From positions 620,001 to 684,000 of the forward strand of contig NAJO01000023.1 of assembly GCA_002077065.1 (NCBI GenBank): a stretch of DNA of 64,000 nt. Direction: 5' to 3'. Made by a program: the position numbers and the translations under genes. How positions within the stretch are numbered: position 1 is the stretch's first letter; each line of letters opens with the position of its first letter. Positions 40,472 to 52,086 of the stretch are shown in pieces. This DNA is from Cryoendolithus antarcticus. Lineage: Eukaryota > Ascomycota > Dothideomycetes > Cladosporiales > Cladosporiaceae. Below the pieces are notes generated by a model. That model was not told where the DNA came from. It ran no database searches and worked only from the letters and a program-made list of their open reading frames with translations.

Positions 40472-43468
40472 ATGGACGTAGCCGTGTCGAAAGCGCTACA
40501 AGACAAGCTCTACGATAAGCGGAAAGCTGGAGCGCTCGAGTGAGCACGCCGCATAGCTAAAATGTAGCATACCAACTCCTCTAATACTTACAACTGCAGA
40601 CTTGAAGCCCTGATTCGGAGCTGCCTTGCCGACAACAACCATGATCGGATAGCCAAGATTGTCCACCAGCTGTGCCACGACTACGCATACGCTGTTCATC
40701 AGCCACATGCTCGCAATGGCGGACTCATTGGACTGGCTGCAGCCGCCATAGCCCTTGGCTCGGTAAGCTCGTGCGAATGCCACCATGTGCAAAATCTATG
40801 GTACTGACGATTGCAGGAAGTCGCTCGCTACTTACAAGAGATAGTGCCTCCAGTTCTGGCCTGCTTCTCGGACCAGGATGCTCGCGTGCGATACTATGCG
40901 TGCGAAAGCATGTACAACATCGCCAAAGTGGCCAAGGGCGAGATTCTGCTCTACTTCAACGACGTCTTTGACGCTCTGTGCAAGCTGGCGGCTGACTCTG
41001 AGCTGTCCGTCAAGAATGGTGCTGAGCTTCTGGACCGACTCGTGAAGGATATTGTGTCAGAGTCAGCTGCCACCTACGCCAGTATCATTGTCGACAGCAG
41101 CTCGATCGAGCATGGATCAGATTCAGGGCATGAGCCGGAGACTGCTTTCTCATTGCCCAAGTTCATACCGCTACTACAAGAGCGGATCCATGTGCTCAAT
41201 CCATTCACTCGAAGCTTCCTGACCAGCTGGATCACTCTACTCGACTCCATACCCGATCTTGAGCTTGTAGCATACTTGCCGAGCTTCCTCGGTGGACTGT
41301 TGAAGTACTTGACCGACGCGAACATTGATGTGCATACGACGACTAAGCAGGCTCTTGACAAGTTCTTGTCGGAGATAAGGAAGATCTCAGCTGTCAAGAA
41401 AGGCATCGCTGAAAGTAAGAAGGGTAAAGATGCCGGCCGACGAAGAAGTGGGTCAAGTACTGCTATCGATAGCCCCGACGTTGGTGTACTGAAGGTCGAG
41501 CTCAAGGCTGCCGACGATGCGGAAGTCGACAACGCAGAAGCTGACGATGCGCCTGCCGATGATACCACACATCCTGACGGCGCATCGTCTGTGTCAGCTG
41601 CTCTCGAGAACGGCTCGGACCTTGACGACCCAGAGGACGAATGGATTCCTGGTCAAGACGTGCAAATAGAGTACCAGAAGATACTTGACATCTTAGTCAC
41701 GTTCCTGAGCGAGTCGAGAAATGAGGAGATTCAATTGACTACGCTGAAGTGGATTGAGGCTTTCCTGGACATTTGCCCGGAAGACATACTCTTGTTCACG
41801 CCTCGACTACTCGCTCAAGTGCTGCCAGCGCTGAGCTCGGATGGCTCGATGGTGAAGCAGGCGGCTGGTCGCGTCAACCAAGCACTCATGAACTATGTTG
41901 TGTCACTGCCCGAGGAACCGTCGAAACAAACAGAATCCACAGAGCAAGCTGCTCGCGCACCGTCCGGATCCGCACCAGTCGCACCCTCCAATGGTCTTGG
42001 GCGACTTAGAGAAGCTACCACAAACCTCGAGGGCCGACGAGAATCCACGCCCGCACTCAGATCGACTCGCAAGCCTCCAAGTCCAGAGCCCGCAGAGCCG
42101 CTACCGAGAGCACCAGACAGCCGTACGCCAGAGCCTCCTGCTGAGACAGCATCCATTGCTAGCAAAGCACACATCGACTTCGACTACGAAGCTGCTGTCA
42201 ATGCGCTTACGCTACAATTTCTTCACGAACACGAGGCGACGCGTGTGGCAGCACTGGCATGGCTGATCATGCTACATCGCAAAAGTCCACGGAGGATCCT
42301 TGCGATTCATGATGGCACATTCCCTGCACTACTGAAGACACTGTCAGACCCTGCAGAAGCGGTCGTGACTCGAGATCTCCTGCTCCTCAGTCAGATTTCA
42401 AAGAACAGTGACGACTCCTACTTCACATCGTTCATGGTCAACCTGCTCAAGTTATTTTGCACCGATCGCCGGCTTCTCGAGACTCGTGGAAACCTTATTG
42501 TCCGGCAGCTTTGCACTTCTCTCAGTGCTGAGCGCATCTATCGCACCATGGCCGACATCCTCTCCTCTTCCTCCGACCCCAGCGCCGCAAATCCCAGCCC
42601 GGACCCTGAGATCGACGACATCGAGTTCGCCTCCATCATGGTGCAGAATCTGAACAACAATCTCATCACCGCGCCCGAGCTTTCCGAGCTTCGCAAAAGG
42701 CTGCGGAATCTCGACTCGTCGAAAGACGCGCAAACGTTCTTCACGACTCTTTTCCGCGCATGGTGCGTGAACGCTGTGGCGACGTTTTCGCTCTGCCTAC
42801 TGGCGCAAGCGTACGAGCAAGCATACGAGTTACTCAAGCTCTTCGCCGAGATGGAAATGACAGTCACGACACTCATCCAAATCGATAAGCTCGTCCAACT
42901 CCTTGAATCTCCAGTCTTCACCTACCTCCGCATGCAGCTTCTCGAGCCAGAACGCTACCCACACCTCTACAAATGCTTGTACGGTCTACTCATGCTACTA
43001 CCACAATCCTCCGCTTTCGCCGCCCTGAAGAACAGACTCAATTCCGTCTCTGCAATAGGCTACCTGCACATCCCTAATCGCGGTGCCGCAGTGCCAACAA
43101 CACCCTCCTCAGTCTCAACCTTCGAACGTCAAAACAGACTCAAAGCCCGCGAAGACGGCGGCATACGCTGGACTGAGCTACTGGAGAAGTTCCGCACTAC
43201 ACAGGAGCGACTCCGCAAGGCACAGCAAAGAGCACTGAATCCGCACGCAGAGCTCGAGGAGGCGGGGTCGCCTGAAAGCGCGAAGGCGGTAGTGGAGAGA
43301 AGGCCTCCTAGTGCAGCGAGTGGAAGAGGCGTGGGGCACGCGCAGCAGGGCACGAAGGATCAGGGTATGATTAACGGGCAGGCTGGACTGAGAAACGCAA
43401 GGACTGGGGGATTGGCGCAGTTTGGACGGTTCGCGGGAGGAGTGGCGAAGGGGAAGGCGAAGAAGTAG
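40472..43468 (+). CDS. VAC14: Vac14, scaffold of the PIKfyve/Fab1 complex
   Basis: Exons 40472-40539, 40600-40762 and 40817-43468 join in phase to 960 residues. Vac14 is a HEAT-repeat scaffold that holds Fab1 and Fig4 on the vacuole and controls phosphatidylinositol 3,5-bisphosphate. Exon 1 starts MDVAVSKALQDKLYDKRKAG. The Fab1-binding region includes VARYLQEIVPPVLACFSDQD, ARVRYYACESMYNIAKVAKG and FNDVFDALCKLAADSELSVK. The C-terminal Fig4-binding region contains QAYELLKLFAEMEMTVTTL and LLMLLPQSSAFAALKNRLN. Acidic and Pro/Ser-rich inserts (about residues 270-320 and 415-500) make it longer than animal Vac14. Confidence 0.95.
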
Positions 43469-44394
43469 TGGGCTGGACATGGTTCGCCGATGGAAATTTG
43501 TAGAATATCGAGCATGTGTATCACCTACCTTTCCTTACGTTGGCTTCTGAGACAATTTGGAAGTCGTGTAGAGGCTTGATAGTAACGAGACAGTATGTTG
43601 CTGCCACCTTGGCAAGATCGACACAAAATGACCCCGGCAAATCCTCGCTATGAATAGGTCGACTCCAACTTACCACTGTTTGCAGTGAGCTGTGCCGCCG
43701 CGGCTGCGGAGCACTCGGGAATGCTGTTGAACGAGGAAATAGGTCTAAGAGGACATTACGCCTGCGCAAACAGGCTATATCACGTATAGCAAACCTTCGT
43801 AGACGTATTACCTTATAACCTTGCTTCTACGTATTCGATAGTCCCGAAGTAGTCGTAGAGACTATAATCGCGCGTAGAATACTAAGGATCCGTCAAGTTC
43901 GCTAGATTACGCACGATACTCACGTGCTTTCCGAGACGCTCCGAGTTGTCCCCGATAAACTCCTTTTACCTTAGTATACGCATGTAGATACCCTAGAGGG
44001 GTCGAAAGGGGTAACGAGCGACGTGAGTGACATATTAGAGCATAGCTATAGTGTATCTACAGCAGTTAGAGCGACCTATCGCGTGCTGTCGCTGCTACTA
44101 ATCCAATGTCTAACCTGCAGGTCCTCCGAAGTCTCCGCAGCGGAGGTGTCACAGCTCATGGCAAACAGTGGTAACGATAGCAATCTACAACGCACAATCT
44201 ACAAGCGAGCAGACGTAGACAGGTGACCACACCGCATCGCTTCCGTAACGAAGCGGACATAGCTTCATGCTACCGTAACATCTTAAGACCGCGGCCAAGT
44301 ATGGAACATCTAGCTTAATCTCTCACCTGGCACAACATCGTCCAGAGCTTGAACAATATTCATCACCTTCCCGTCCTTCACAACGGTCTCAGTT
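43469..44394. other. Intergenic stretch with a TpA-rich relic
   Basis: About 930 bp between VAC14 and the ankyrin gene. No gene is supported. The middle (43765-44110) differs in composition from its surroundings and is listed separately. Confidence 0.5.
43765..44110. repeat. TpA-rich segment, possible RIP-mutated repeat relic
   Basis: In 43801-43920 I count 17 TpA against 2 CpA and 1 TpG, while CpG is still common. This is the direction expected from repeat-induced point mutation (CpA to TpA) and is unlike flanking DNA. No open frame or terminal repeat remains, so the element type is unknown. The boundaries are approximate. Confidence 0.5.
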
Positions 44395-45408
44395 ATGTCA
44401 GAAATACCATGTTCTGGAGATGTCAGAGCATCAAAGGTTCTGGCTGAGAGAGGTGAAGAGTCTGACGAAGATCTTCCACCCACGCCCCTGATGTCCGCGA
44501 TCCTAGCCCAAGACCACACTCTCTTGATCTCTCTTCTACAGTCTGGTGCATCTCCCAACGAAGGTCCTCGAGGCTGGTACGGCCGCACTCCCCTCCAAGC
44601 CGCCGCCCTTCTCTCGCCTCTCTCTCCTCAGATTCTTCGCACTCTTCTCTCCAGAAGCGCAGACCCAAACGCACCAGGCGGCAACAACGGCGGACGTACC
44701 GCCTTGACGCTAGCAGCTGGTGCTGGGAACCGAGAAGCCATGGAGATCTTGCTGGAAGCTGGAGCAAATGTCAACTTACCGCCCGCAAGGTACATGGGTC
44801 GCACGCCACTGCAAGCCGCGTGCGAAGGCGGCGATACCTTCATCGTCCGAATCTTGCTGAACCGGGGCGGTGATGTCAACGCACCACCAGCGCATAATCT
44901 TGGGCGAAGTGCGCTTGCTGCTGCTGCGGAGAATGGGCACGGGGAGATCGTGGAGTCGTTGCTAAGCTTGGGTGCGGTTGTGAACGCACCCATCTCTCGA
45001 GCTAACGGCATCACCGCGCTCCAAGGTGCAGCACGATTCGGAGACTTGGCAATCGTGGAGATGCTACTGCAAGCGGGAGTAGATGTGAATGCAGAGGCAA
45101 GTCACACGTTCGGTACTACTGCCTTGCGAGCAGCGGCCGAGAAGGGTCATGTAGAGGTTCTCAAGCGGCTACTGGAAGCTGGAGCGGACGTGCACGTAAC
45201 GTCGGGAGCTAGGGGACTTACGGCACTGCAGGCTGCGAATATCAATGGGAGGGAGGATGTGATTGCAGCCTTGATGCACTTTTCTGCTGCTAGCTCTTCG
45301 AATCCCTCATCATCGTACCTCGTTGACTTCGTTCTCGTACTCCATCTTCATCTCGACCGCGTAGAAGCGGGAGGCATGTACTCTGATCCGCAGTGTGAGC
45401 TGCAGTAA
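44395..45408 (+). CDS. Ankyrin-repeat protein
   Basis: A single exon of 337 residues. After about 30 acidic residues come seven to eight ankyrin repeats of roughly 36 residues, seen as GRTPLQAAALL, GRTALTLAAGAGNREAMEIL, GRTPLQAACEGGDTFIVRIL, GRSALAAAAENGHGEIVESL, GITALQGAARFGDLAIVEML, GTTALRAAAEKGHVEVLKRL and GLTALQAANINGREDVIAAL. No other domain is visible. Such arrays in Pezizomycotina are often the C-terminal part of larger proteins, but no upstream exon was found. Its function is protein binding, with partner unknown. The last 40 residues, after the final repeat, are unlike an ankyrin cap. Confidence 0.85.
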   Translation: MSEIPCSGDVRASKVLAERGEESDEDLPPTPLMSAILAQDHTLLISLLQSGASPNEGPRGWYGRTPLQAAALLSPLSPQILRTLLSRSADPNAPGGNNGGRTALTLAAGAGNREAMEILLEAGANVNLPPARYMGRTPLQAACEGGDTFIVRILLNRGGDVNAPPAHNLGRSALAAAAENGHGEIVESLLSLGAVVNAPISRANGITALQGAARFGDLAIVEMLLQAGVDVNAEASHTFGTTALRAAAEKGHVEVLKRLLEAGADVHVTSGARGLTALQAANINGREDVIAALMHFSAASSSNPSSSYLVDFVLVLHLHLDRVEAGGMYSDPQCELQ

Positions 45409-45511
45409 CCCCGCGCCTGCAAGAAATCCCTACTCGCCTGCCTGTCACCGGCGCACTAAACGAACACAACCCCAAAACGCCACCAAAACACTCCTATGCA
45501 CGCCGCTCGCA

Positions 45512-46348
45512 TCACTTGTAGTACTCAGCCACCTCAATCAGCCCACCTAACGGCAAGGTAGCCATCATGGTCGGGCTTTGAACCACTCCCAAAGATGTCC
45601 CCACCCCCGTTTCGACTGGAGCCCAGAATGGCCCATCCCATAGTGGCAGTCCATAGCGTGTCCGCATCGACGGGTCGGTGTTGCTGCGTCCGTCAACATC
45701 ACGGTGCTGCGCATGCGTGCTTGGATTGTGCATTGGCTGGGTGGCGTTGTCAAGACGTAGACGACGAGCAGGCGGCGGCATGAGCTCTGAGTCCGAGGGC
45801 CGCTTCGCGGAATGATCGACAGACCACAGTGTGGCTATTGGAGACGACGTCGAAGCTGAATTACGCATGGATGGAAGTAGTGAGGCACTTCGTGCGTATG
45901 AGCCAAGCATCGGTGGAGTAGCAACATCGTAACTCTTCGACGGTGATGCTGGTGAGAAGATAGCGGCGGAGCGTGTCTGACGTGCTGGAAACGTGGAGCG
46001 GACTGACGGCGAGCTCGCACAGTCCTGCACCGGCGTTTTGTATGGCGACGGTGAGTCGATCACGTCATTTGACCCATCGTAGGGCCAGGCTTGGTATATG
46101 GAGGAATCCGGCGGAGGGGTCAGCCAGGCGGCGCGAGCTACACCGCCAGCATGCATGTGAGTCACCTCCGACTTGCTATTGTCGGAAGGAGAGCCTGGCA
46201 GCGATGACGGTGGAGTCGTCATGTACACGCCCGGCGGCATGGTTGGCAGTGTGTGGTAGCCAGCGGCAGCGAGGAAGTCGCAATACTGGCTATCGTCCAT
46301 CGACTGTACCGCCATCTTCCTATTCATCGACTGATTAGCACGCTCCAT
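45512..46348 (-). CDS. Uncharacterised Ser/Pro-rich protein
   Basis: A single-exon frame of 278 residues from MERANQSMNRKM. It could start at other nearby Met codons, and the frame is open up to 46429. It has no recognised domain. It is Ser/Pro/Thr-rich and predicted disordered, with a basic patch PPARRLRLD, an SPSPYKTP-type phosphorylation-prone stretch and a short hydrophobic, acidic N-terminal block (MDDSQYCDFLAAAGYHTL) that could be a docking helix. A nuclear or regulatory role is only a guess. Frame continuity over 830 bp and a sensible composition support coding. Confidence 0.6.
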   Translation of the reverse strand: MERANQSMNRKMAVQSMDDSQYCDFLAAAGYHTLPTMPPGVYMTTPPSSLPGSPSDNSKSEVTHMHAGGVARAAWLTPPPDSSIYQAWPYDGSNDVIDSPSPYKTPVQDCASSPSVRSTFPARQTRSAAIFSPASPSKSYDVATPPMLGSYARSASLLPSMRNSASTSSPIATLWSVDHSAKRPSDSELMPPPARRLRLDNATQPMHNPSTHAQHRDVDGRSNTDPSMRTRYGLPLWDGPFWAPVETGVGTSLGVVQSPTMMATLPLGGLIEVAEYYK

Positions 46349-46763
46349 GACGCCGACGAGTAGTCGAAGCCCAATGTCAATGGCGATGAGGATCAGGTGA
46401 CAGTTGAGGGACTTGTGGCAGGTGTGCACCAGAAGTGTGGCTCCCTCTCGATGACCGACGCGGATTCTGATGATGGCAGCGTGATGTTTCTCACTTCATC
46501 GTTGCGTGGCAAACAACGTGAGGAGGTAGTGGAGGAAGAGGAAGAGGACCAGGTCGAAGCGTGGGGCACAGAGATATCCCCTGCAGGTGCTCACTAGCGT
46601 CATCACGTGATGTTCCATGGCGGCCCCAGGCATGCGGCTTTGTTCCCGAAGCTTCACCCCTCCATGGTGAATACAGCACAGCAGCTCGCAGTAGTACACT
46701 CGCGCGTAGTCGCCCATGCGTAGTCCAGTGGCATGACCTAGGTGCCGCGCCAAGACTTTACGT
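46349..46763. other. Intergenic stretch with an E-box palindrome
   Basis: About 415 bp between the Ser/Pro-rich gene start and the IMP3 stop. It contains the 12-bp palindrome listed next. Confidence 0.5.
46601..46612. promoter_or_regulatory. E-box palindrome CATCACGTGATG
   Basis: A perfect 12-bp palindrome containing TCACGTGA, the core bound by Cbf1/Pho4-type bHLH factors. It stands about 253 bp upstream of the minus-strand gene starting at 46348. Function is inferred from the motif only. Confidence 0.4.
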
Positions 46764-47382
46764 TCATAGGAGGTCGAAGTCGTCCATGGCATCCCGATAC
46801 TTGTAGATCGACTTCTTGATCTTGGACGAATCGACCCAAGTTACGAAGTCTTCCATGTTCCTGCAAATCTACGTCAGCACGCTTCCTCTGCACCTGTAGA
46901 CTCATCACACTTTACCTCGTGACCAGAAACGCCGAATCCGTAACCACCTCAGTGCCCACTCTCACGTGACCCTGTTCGATGAACTTGTTCGCTGCACTGA
47001 CATGCTCCGCCATCCTCAGTCTGGTCATCACCACGCCCAGTCTCCGCCGACAGAAGGCTGACACAGTGACCTTCCGCTCCACATCGCTCAGCTTGCCCTT
47101 TCCCCCGCCGCCTATACCTAGTAGGCCCAGGTCATGGAGCTTCTCCAGTAGCTGATCCTCCTGCTTCCTCCGAAATGGCGACTCGGGTCCGAGGAGTGCT
47201 ATGCGATGCGCTAGCTGACGTAGCTGGCCTGCCAGACGGTTGTAGGAGCTGTAGTCCGCTGGGTTGGTGAGGGAGAACCGGCGGATGATCTCTGCGCTGC
47301 GGTGGGTGTTGTCGGAGGGGTAGCTGACGAAGTCGACTTTACGCAGGAGTTTCTGCTCATGATGCTTGAGTTTGCGCACCAT
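46764..47382 (-). CDS. IMP3: U3 snoRNP protein Imp3
   Basis: Exons 47382-46916 and 46860-46764 join in phase to 187 residues, normal length. Imp3 binds U3 snoRNA and helps it pair with pre-rRNA in the small-subunit processome. It starts [20 protein letters not shown]. The S4-like RNA-binding part contains [20 protein letters not shown] and [14 protein letters not shown]. The end [20 protein letters not shown] followed by FDLL is typical. The intron begins GTAAAG. It is divergent from HIS7, with a 258-bp gap. Confidence 0.96.
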
Positions 47383-47640
47383 GTTTGCGATGTATGGAAC
47401 TTCGCGATGTAGATATTCACTAGGGAGTGGTTGACGTGAATTTGTCGAAGTCGATTAGGCTGGCGCTGGTCGGAACTTCGGCTTCAGCGGCCCGACCGCA
47501 GCGAAGGCAACTTTTGGAGAAGTGAAGCCGACAGCGAATTCTGAGTCAATGGTAAGAACAACGTCAGATTAAAACATCTGTTGTTCACGAGCTTTGCAAT
47601 CATTCGATCGATCTGTGGCCGGTAATTTCGCTAGTCAGTC

Positions 47641-49362
47641 ATGCCTACGGTGCACTTGCTCGACTACGCAGCCGGCAATATCAGGTCGCTTGTCAATGCG
47701 ATCGAAAAGTTGGGCTGGGACGTAGAATGGATCAGATCACCAGATGATGTCCCCAATGCAGAGGTACGAAATGCTGCCATACCACGTGAAGAGTCATGCT
47801 GATGGCTGACAGGCCTTTTCGCAATGTAGAAGCTGATCCTGCCCGGCGTTGGCCACTTCGGCCATTGCCTTACTCAATTCGCCAATGCTGGCTACGTCGA
47901 GCCTGTGAAAGCCCACATAGCGTCTGGCAAACCCTTCATGGGCATATGCGTTGGCATACAAGCATTGTTCGAAGGCTCTGATGAGGCCAATGCTGTACCT
48001 GGACTAGGTGTTGCCAAGGGTCGACTCGGGCGATTTGATAACAGTGACAAGAGCGTTCCCCATATCGGATGGAACTCTGCAAGCACTGTCTCGAAAAGCT
48101 CTGATGCAAAGCCGCAAAGCGTTTATGGTCTAAGCCCTGACAGCAAGTACTACTACGTTCACTCGTACGCTGTTCCGTATCGCAAAGGAGAGCTCGAAAA
48201 TGACGGCTGGACGGTAGCAACAGCTACCTATGGCAATGAAGTGTTCGTTGGCGCAATTGCTCGGGACAACATTCTTGCAACGCAGTTCCACCCCGAGAAG
48301 AGCGGGGCAGCCGGCCTGCGCGTCCTCAAAGCCTTCCTTTCCGGCAACAAGACCGCTCCGCTATCTGCAGCGTTGTCTAGGCAAGGTACGCCAGGCCTCA
48401 CTCGCCGCATCATCGCCTGCCTTGACGTTCGCGCCAACGATGCCGGCGATCTTGTCGTGACGAAAGGCGACCAATACGACGTTCGTGAGAAGTCTGGCTC
48501 CAATGCTGTACGGAACCTGGGCAAGCCTGTGCAGAAGGCACAGGAGTACTACCACCAAGGGGCGGACGAGGTCACGTTCCTGAACATCACATCGTTCCGC
48601 GACACGCCACTGAAAGACCTACCTATGCTGGAAGTGCTCCGGCAGACGGCCGCAACGGTGTTCGTGCCGTTGACGATAGGTGGCGGCATTCGAGACACTC
48701 TAGACCCTGCAACTGGACGGAGTGTGCCGGCACTAGAAGTCGCAACACTGTACTTCAAGTCCGGAGCGGACAAGGTGTCAATCGGTAGCGATGCAGTCAC
48801 TGCAGCAGAGGCGTACTACGCCGCGAATCGCACTCTCACGGGCAAGACCGCTATCGAGACCATCTCCGAAGCCTACGGCGCACAAGCTGTGGTCGTATCA
48901 ATAGACCCGAAACGAGTTTACGTTGCGTCCGCATCTGACACAACTCATGCTACGATCTCTACTTCCCTTCCTGGAATGATTGGCGAAGCCCACTGCTGGT
49001 ATGCCTGCACGTCCCAAGGTGGTCGCAAAACCCACGACCTCTCCGTCACCGAGCTCGTCACTGCAGTCGAAGCAATGGGCGCTGGTGAAATCTTGCTGAA
49101 CTGCATTGATCGCGACGGTACGAACTCAGGCTTCGATCTCGAGCTCATTCGAAGTGTGAAGGCTGCGGTCAAGATCCCGGTGATTGCCAGCAGCGGCGCA
49201 GGCAATGCGGATCACTTCACTGAGGTCTTCACGGAGACGAATGTAGATGCTGCGCTCGGGGCGGGCATGTTTCATCGAGGCGAGTGGACTGTAAAAGGCG
49301 TAAAGGAGGTGCTGGGAAAGAAGGGACTTGATGTGCGGCCGTTTGAGGATGAAGAAGTCTGA
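47641..49362 (+). CDS. HIS7: Imidazole glycerol phosphate synthase HisHF
   Basis: Exons 47641-47763 and 47830-49362 join in phase to 551 residues, equal to yeast His7. It is a fused enzyme of histidine and AICAR synthesis. The N-terminal glutaminase (HisH) has the catalytic Cys81 in [14 protein letters not shown] and His195/Glu197 in QFHPEKSG. The C-terminal cyclase barrel (HisF) contains [44 protein letters not shown] and PVIASSGAG. Exon 1 covers the start [17 protein letters not shown]. Nothing unusual was seen. Confidence 0.97.
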
Positions 49363-50727
49363 ACTCTGCATGGGTGCCTGATGCCAAAGGCGATTGCTGG
49401 CTAGCCATAAATCATAGACCTATAAGCAAACGCTCTGCGCGAGGCGCAGTGCATATAAATGTGTCACTCTGTGTTTCTTACCGTGATCAGGAGCGCAGAG
49501 CCAGATGGTAAGGAAAGAGCCACCCAACTTTATGAGCTTCTTTGAACGTCACTTGTACGACTACTCGGAGGGGCGTTGCCATTTGCTGCCCAAGTCGTGA
49601 AATTAACCAGGCCACCATACGGTATACTGAAACGTTGTTGATCTATCCTCCTGCCTCACAGTATAGAATATGCGTGTCCCCTTCAAGGACGCGCAAGTCA
49701 AGTCAAAAAATATCGCCGAACGAGTGCCGGACGATCGCGGATGCCGTGCATGAGCTGTGGCGCCAATACAGTGCAGAATGTTTCTTTGTGTGTGCGCTAA
49801 CTATGCATGCGATCATCATCAAGACCGCGAGGACGTGAGACCGAGGTCAGCGTCGCATGTGAAGTCTCGATGGCCGTTCTAGCAGCGTAATGAAGCCCGC
49901 ACGCTCAACGACTGCGCCTGACACCATTGATACTACGAGGAACCGACATGAAGCGCCCCCTCGAAGTTCGACTGGGCCATTGCAATCCTTTGCCAAGTGA
50001 GGTCATGCTCAGTCATCGCAGATATCTGCGAGCTAGTCGCGTGCGGCGTGACGGCTGGGCGCATTGGCGCGGTGCCAACACGCTAAGCGAGTGCGAAATG
50101 AGCTCCTGGCAAATCGGATGTTCAAAGCACCGGTGCTGTGTCAGCTGTGCAGACTTGTGCTGACGGCGTTTGCTGGGTGAGGCGAACAGTGATGATAGTG
50201 GGCAGATGATATATCGTTGCAGTAGAGTTGATGTTGAACAGATTGCGAACTTCATCGAATTTAGTGATGTTGGGGAAGGTTTGAACACTTCGTAGAGGAT
50301 GAAAGATAAAGATGAAAGTTGAGCAAGCGCGTTTGACCAGGCGCGGGTGCGCTTTGTCCCCGAAGCTGAGAGGTCTCGCGTGGGAGGCCCGTCATCATCT
50401 TACCGTGAAATTGGGCTCCTCTTCGCGTAGTGGTAGCCACGCGCACACCTACCACCGCAGCACTTCCGTGAGAAGCCGTCCTCACTCTAACACTCCATCA
50501 GCCTCTTGCCTTACCTTCCTTTGTTTCGGCGTACCCAGCATCAAGTTCATTTCGACAAAGGTCCCGATCCCCGCGCCAACACCTTGTACTTCCAAGTCTC
50601 GTGCTGTGCGACAGCTCTGTGCTGCGCCCAACTTGGCACTAGGCGACATCTTCGAGGGACTCTCTCGTGAACCTGAGACACGAGATCCTCTTGATACACC
50701 TAGACATTGCGCACACCTCATTCACAC
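49363..50727. other. Long intergenic stretch upstream of AUR1, no supported gene
   Basis: About 1.36 kb. A TATA-like CATATAAATG occurs near 49451, and a CT-rich tract (50480-50530) probably belongs to the AUR1 leader. Short frames on both strands show no motifs. Confidence 0.45.
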
Positions 50728-52086
50728 ATGGCGACAACCTACTTCTCCCTGGGAGGGGAGGACTCGACCCAACGCTTCTTCTCGAAAACCAAATTTCCCG
50801 TCTCCTTTCCTGGCCTGCCTACGATAATACCACATCGATTACGGAGGAAGTTCAGATCAACGAAGTCGAGGATAAGAGCACGGCAGAGTCCTACATCGAC
50901 GATAACGCATCTCCAAACATCGCTCAACCCTCAGGAGACGATACGGTCGCTACGAACGCATCAGTGGAGCGCATGGGATGCGCAATATATCTTCCTGGCT
51001 ATCCTGGGGATATTCTCCCTTAGCGTCATTCAATCGCCTGGACCCTTCATGAAGACGCTGATAGCTTCCGCACTTCTGCTGTCGCTCCTTGTACCGCTAA
51101 CGCGGCAATTCACTCTGCCTTTCCTCCCCATAGCAGGCTGGCTAGTCTTCTTCTACGCTTGCAAGTTTGTGGCTGGCGAGTATAGGCCACCGATCTGGGT
51201 TCGCGTGCTCCCAGCGCTGGAGAACATTCTGTATGGAGCGAATCTGAGCAACATCTTGAGCGCACACAAGTCGACGTTCTTCGATGTGGTGGCTTGGATA
51301 CCGTACGGACTGACGCATTTCGGCGCGCCATTCGTGTGCTCAGGGCTAATGTTCTTGTTCGGGCCGCCGGGCACGACACCAACATTTGCGAGGGCTTTCG
51401 GGTACATGAACATCACAGGCGTCATGATCCAGCTCCTCTTTCCCTGCTCGCCACCCTGGTATGAGAACAAGTACGGGCTGGCTCCGGCGGACTACAGCAT
51501 GCCCGGATCACCCGCAGGACTGGCCGCGATCGACAAGCTGCTCGGAGTGGATCTATACACCTCCACTTTCACAGCCTCGCCAGTGGTTTTTGGCGCCTTT
51601 CCCTCCCTCCACTCAGGTTGCGCAACGATCGAAGTCCTCTTCATGTCGCACACCTTTCCCAAGCTTCGGCCACTCTTCACAGTCTACCTTCTCTGGCTCT
51701 GGTGGAGCACAATGTACCTCTCGCACCACTACGCAGTCGATCTCGTAGCCGGCTCTATCATCTCAGCCATCGCTTACTTCATCGCCAAGTCTCGATTCCT
51801 GCCGCGACTGCAAGCGGGCAAGATGTTCCGCTGGGATTACGAGTACATTGAGTGCGGCGAGGCTAAGGCCGACTATGCATATGGTTCCACAGGCATCGAG
51901 CTGGATGAGGAGAATTACCCTGTCATTGGCGGCGATAGCGATGAGTGGACTCTGGCCAGCAGCTCGGGGCGAAGCAACAGCAGTCGTAGTCCGAGTGCGG
52001 GTATGCGAAGTCCCGTGCTTGGAGATGACAGTTGGGAAGGGGAGACACTGGCGAGTAATGGAGAGAGCTCCATGGGAAAGAGCTAG
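50728..52086 (+). CDS. AUR1: Inositol phosphorylceramide synthase catalytic subunit Aur1
   Basis: A single exon of 452 residues. It transfers phosphoinositol from phosphatidylinositol to ceramide in the Golgi, an essential fungal step and the target of aureobasidin A. Several membrane segments are seen from about residue 100. The PAP2-like catalytic residues are in FPSLHSG (His295) and LSHHYAVDLVAG (His334, Asp338). The spacing of 39 and 4 residues equals that of yeast His255, His294 and Asp298. The start MATTYFSLGG is the first ATG; the frame runs upstream without one. The Ser/Gly-rich tail after residue 400 is disordered. An AATAAA occurs at 52439, possibly for 3' processing. Confidence 0.95.
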   Translation: MATTYFSLGGEDSTQRFFSKTKFPVSFPGLPTIIPHRLRRKFRSTKSRIRARQSPTSTITHLQTSLNPQETIRSLRTHQWSAWDAQYIFLAILGIFSLSVIQSPGPFMKTLIASALLLSLLVPLTRQFTLPFLPIAGWLVFFYACKFVAGEYRPPIWVRVLPALENILYGANLSNILSAHKSTFFDVVAWIPYGLTHFGAPFVCSGLMFLFGPPGTTPTFARAFGYMNITGVMIQLLFPCSPPWYENKYGLAPADYSMPGSPAGLAAIDKLLGVDLYTSTFTASPVVFGAFPSLHSGCATIEVLFMSHTFPKLRPLFTVYLLWLWWSTMYLSHHYAVDLVAGSIISAIAYFIAKSRFLPRLQAGKMFRWDYEYIECGEAKADYAYGSTGIELDEENYPVIGGDSDEWTLASSSGRSNSSRSPSAGMRSPVLGDDSWEGETLASNGESSMGKS

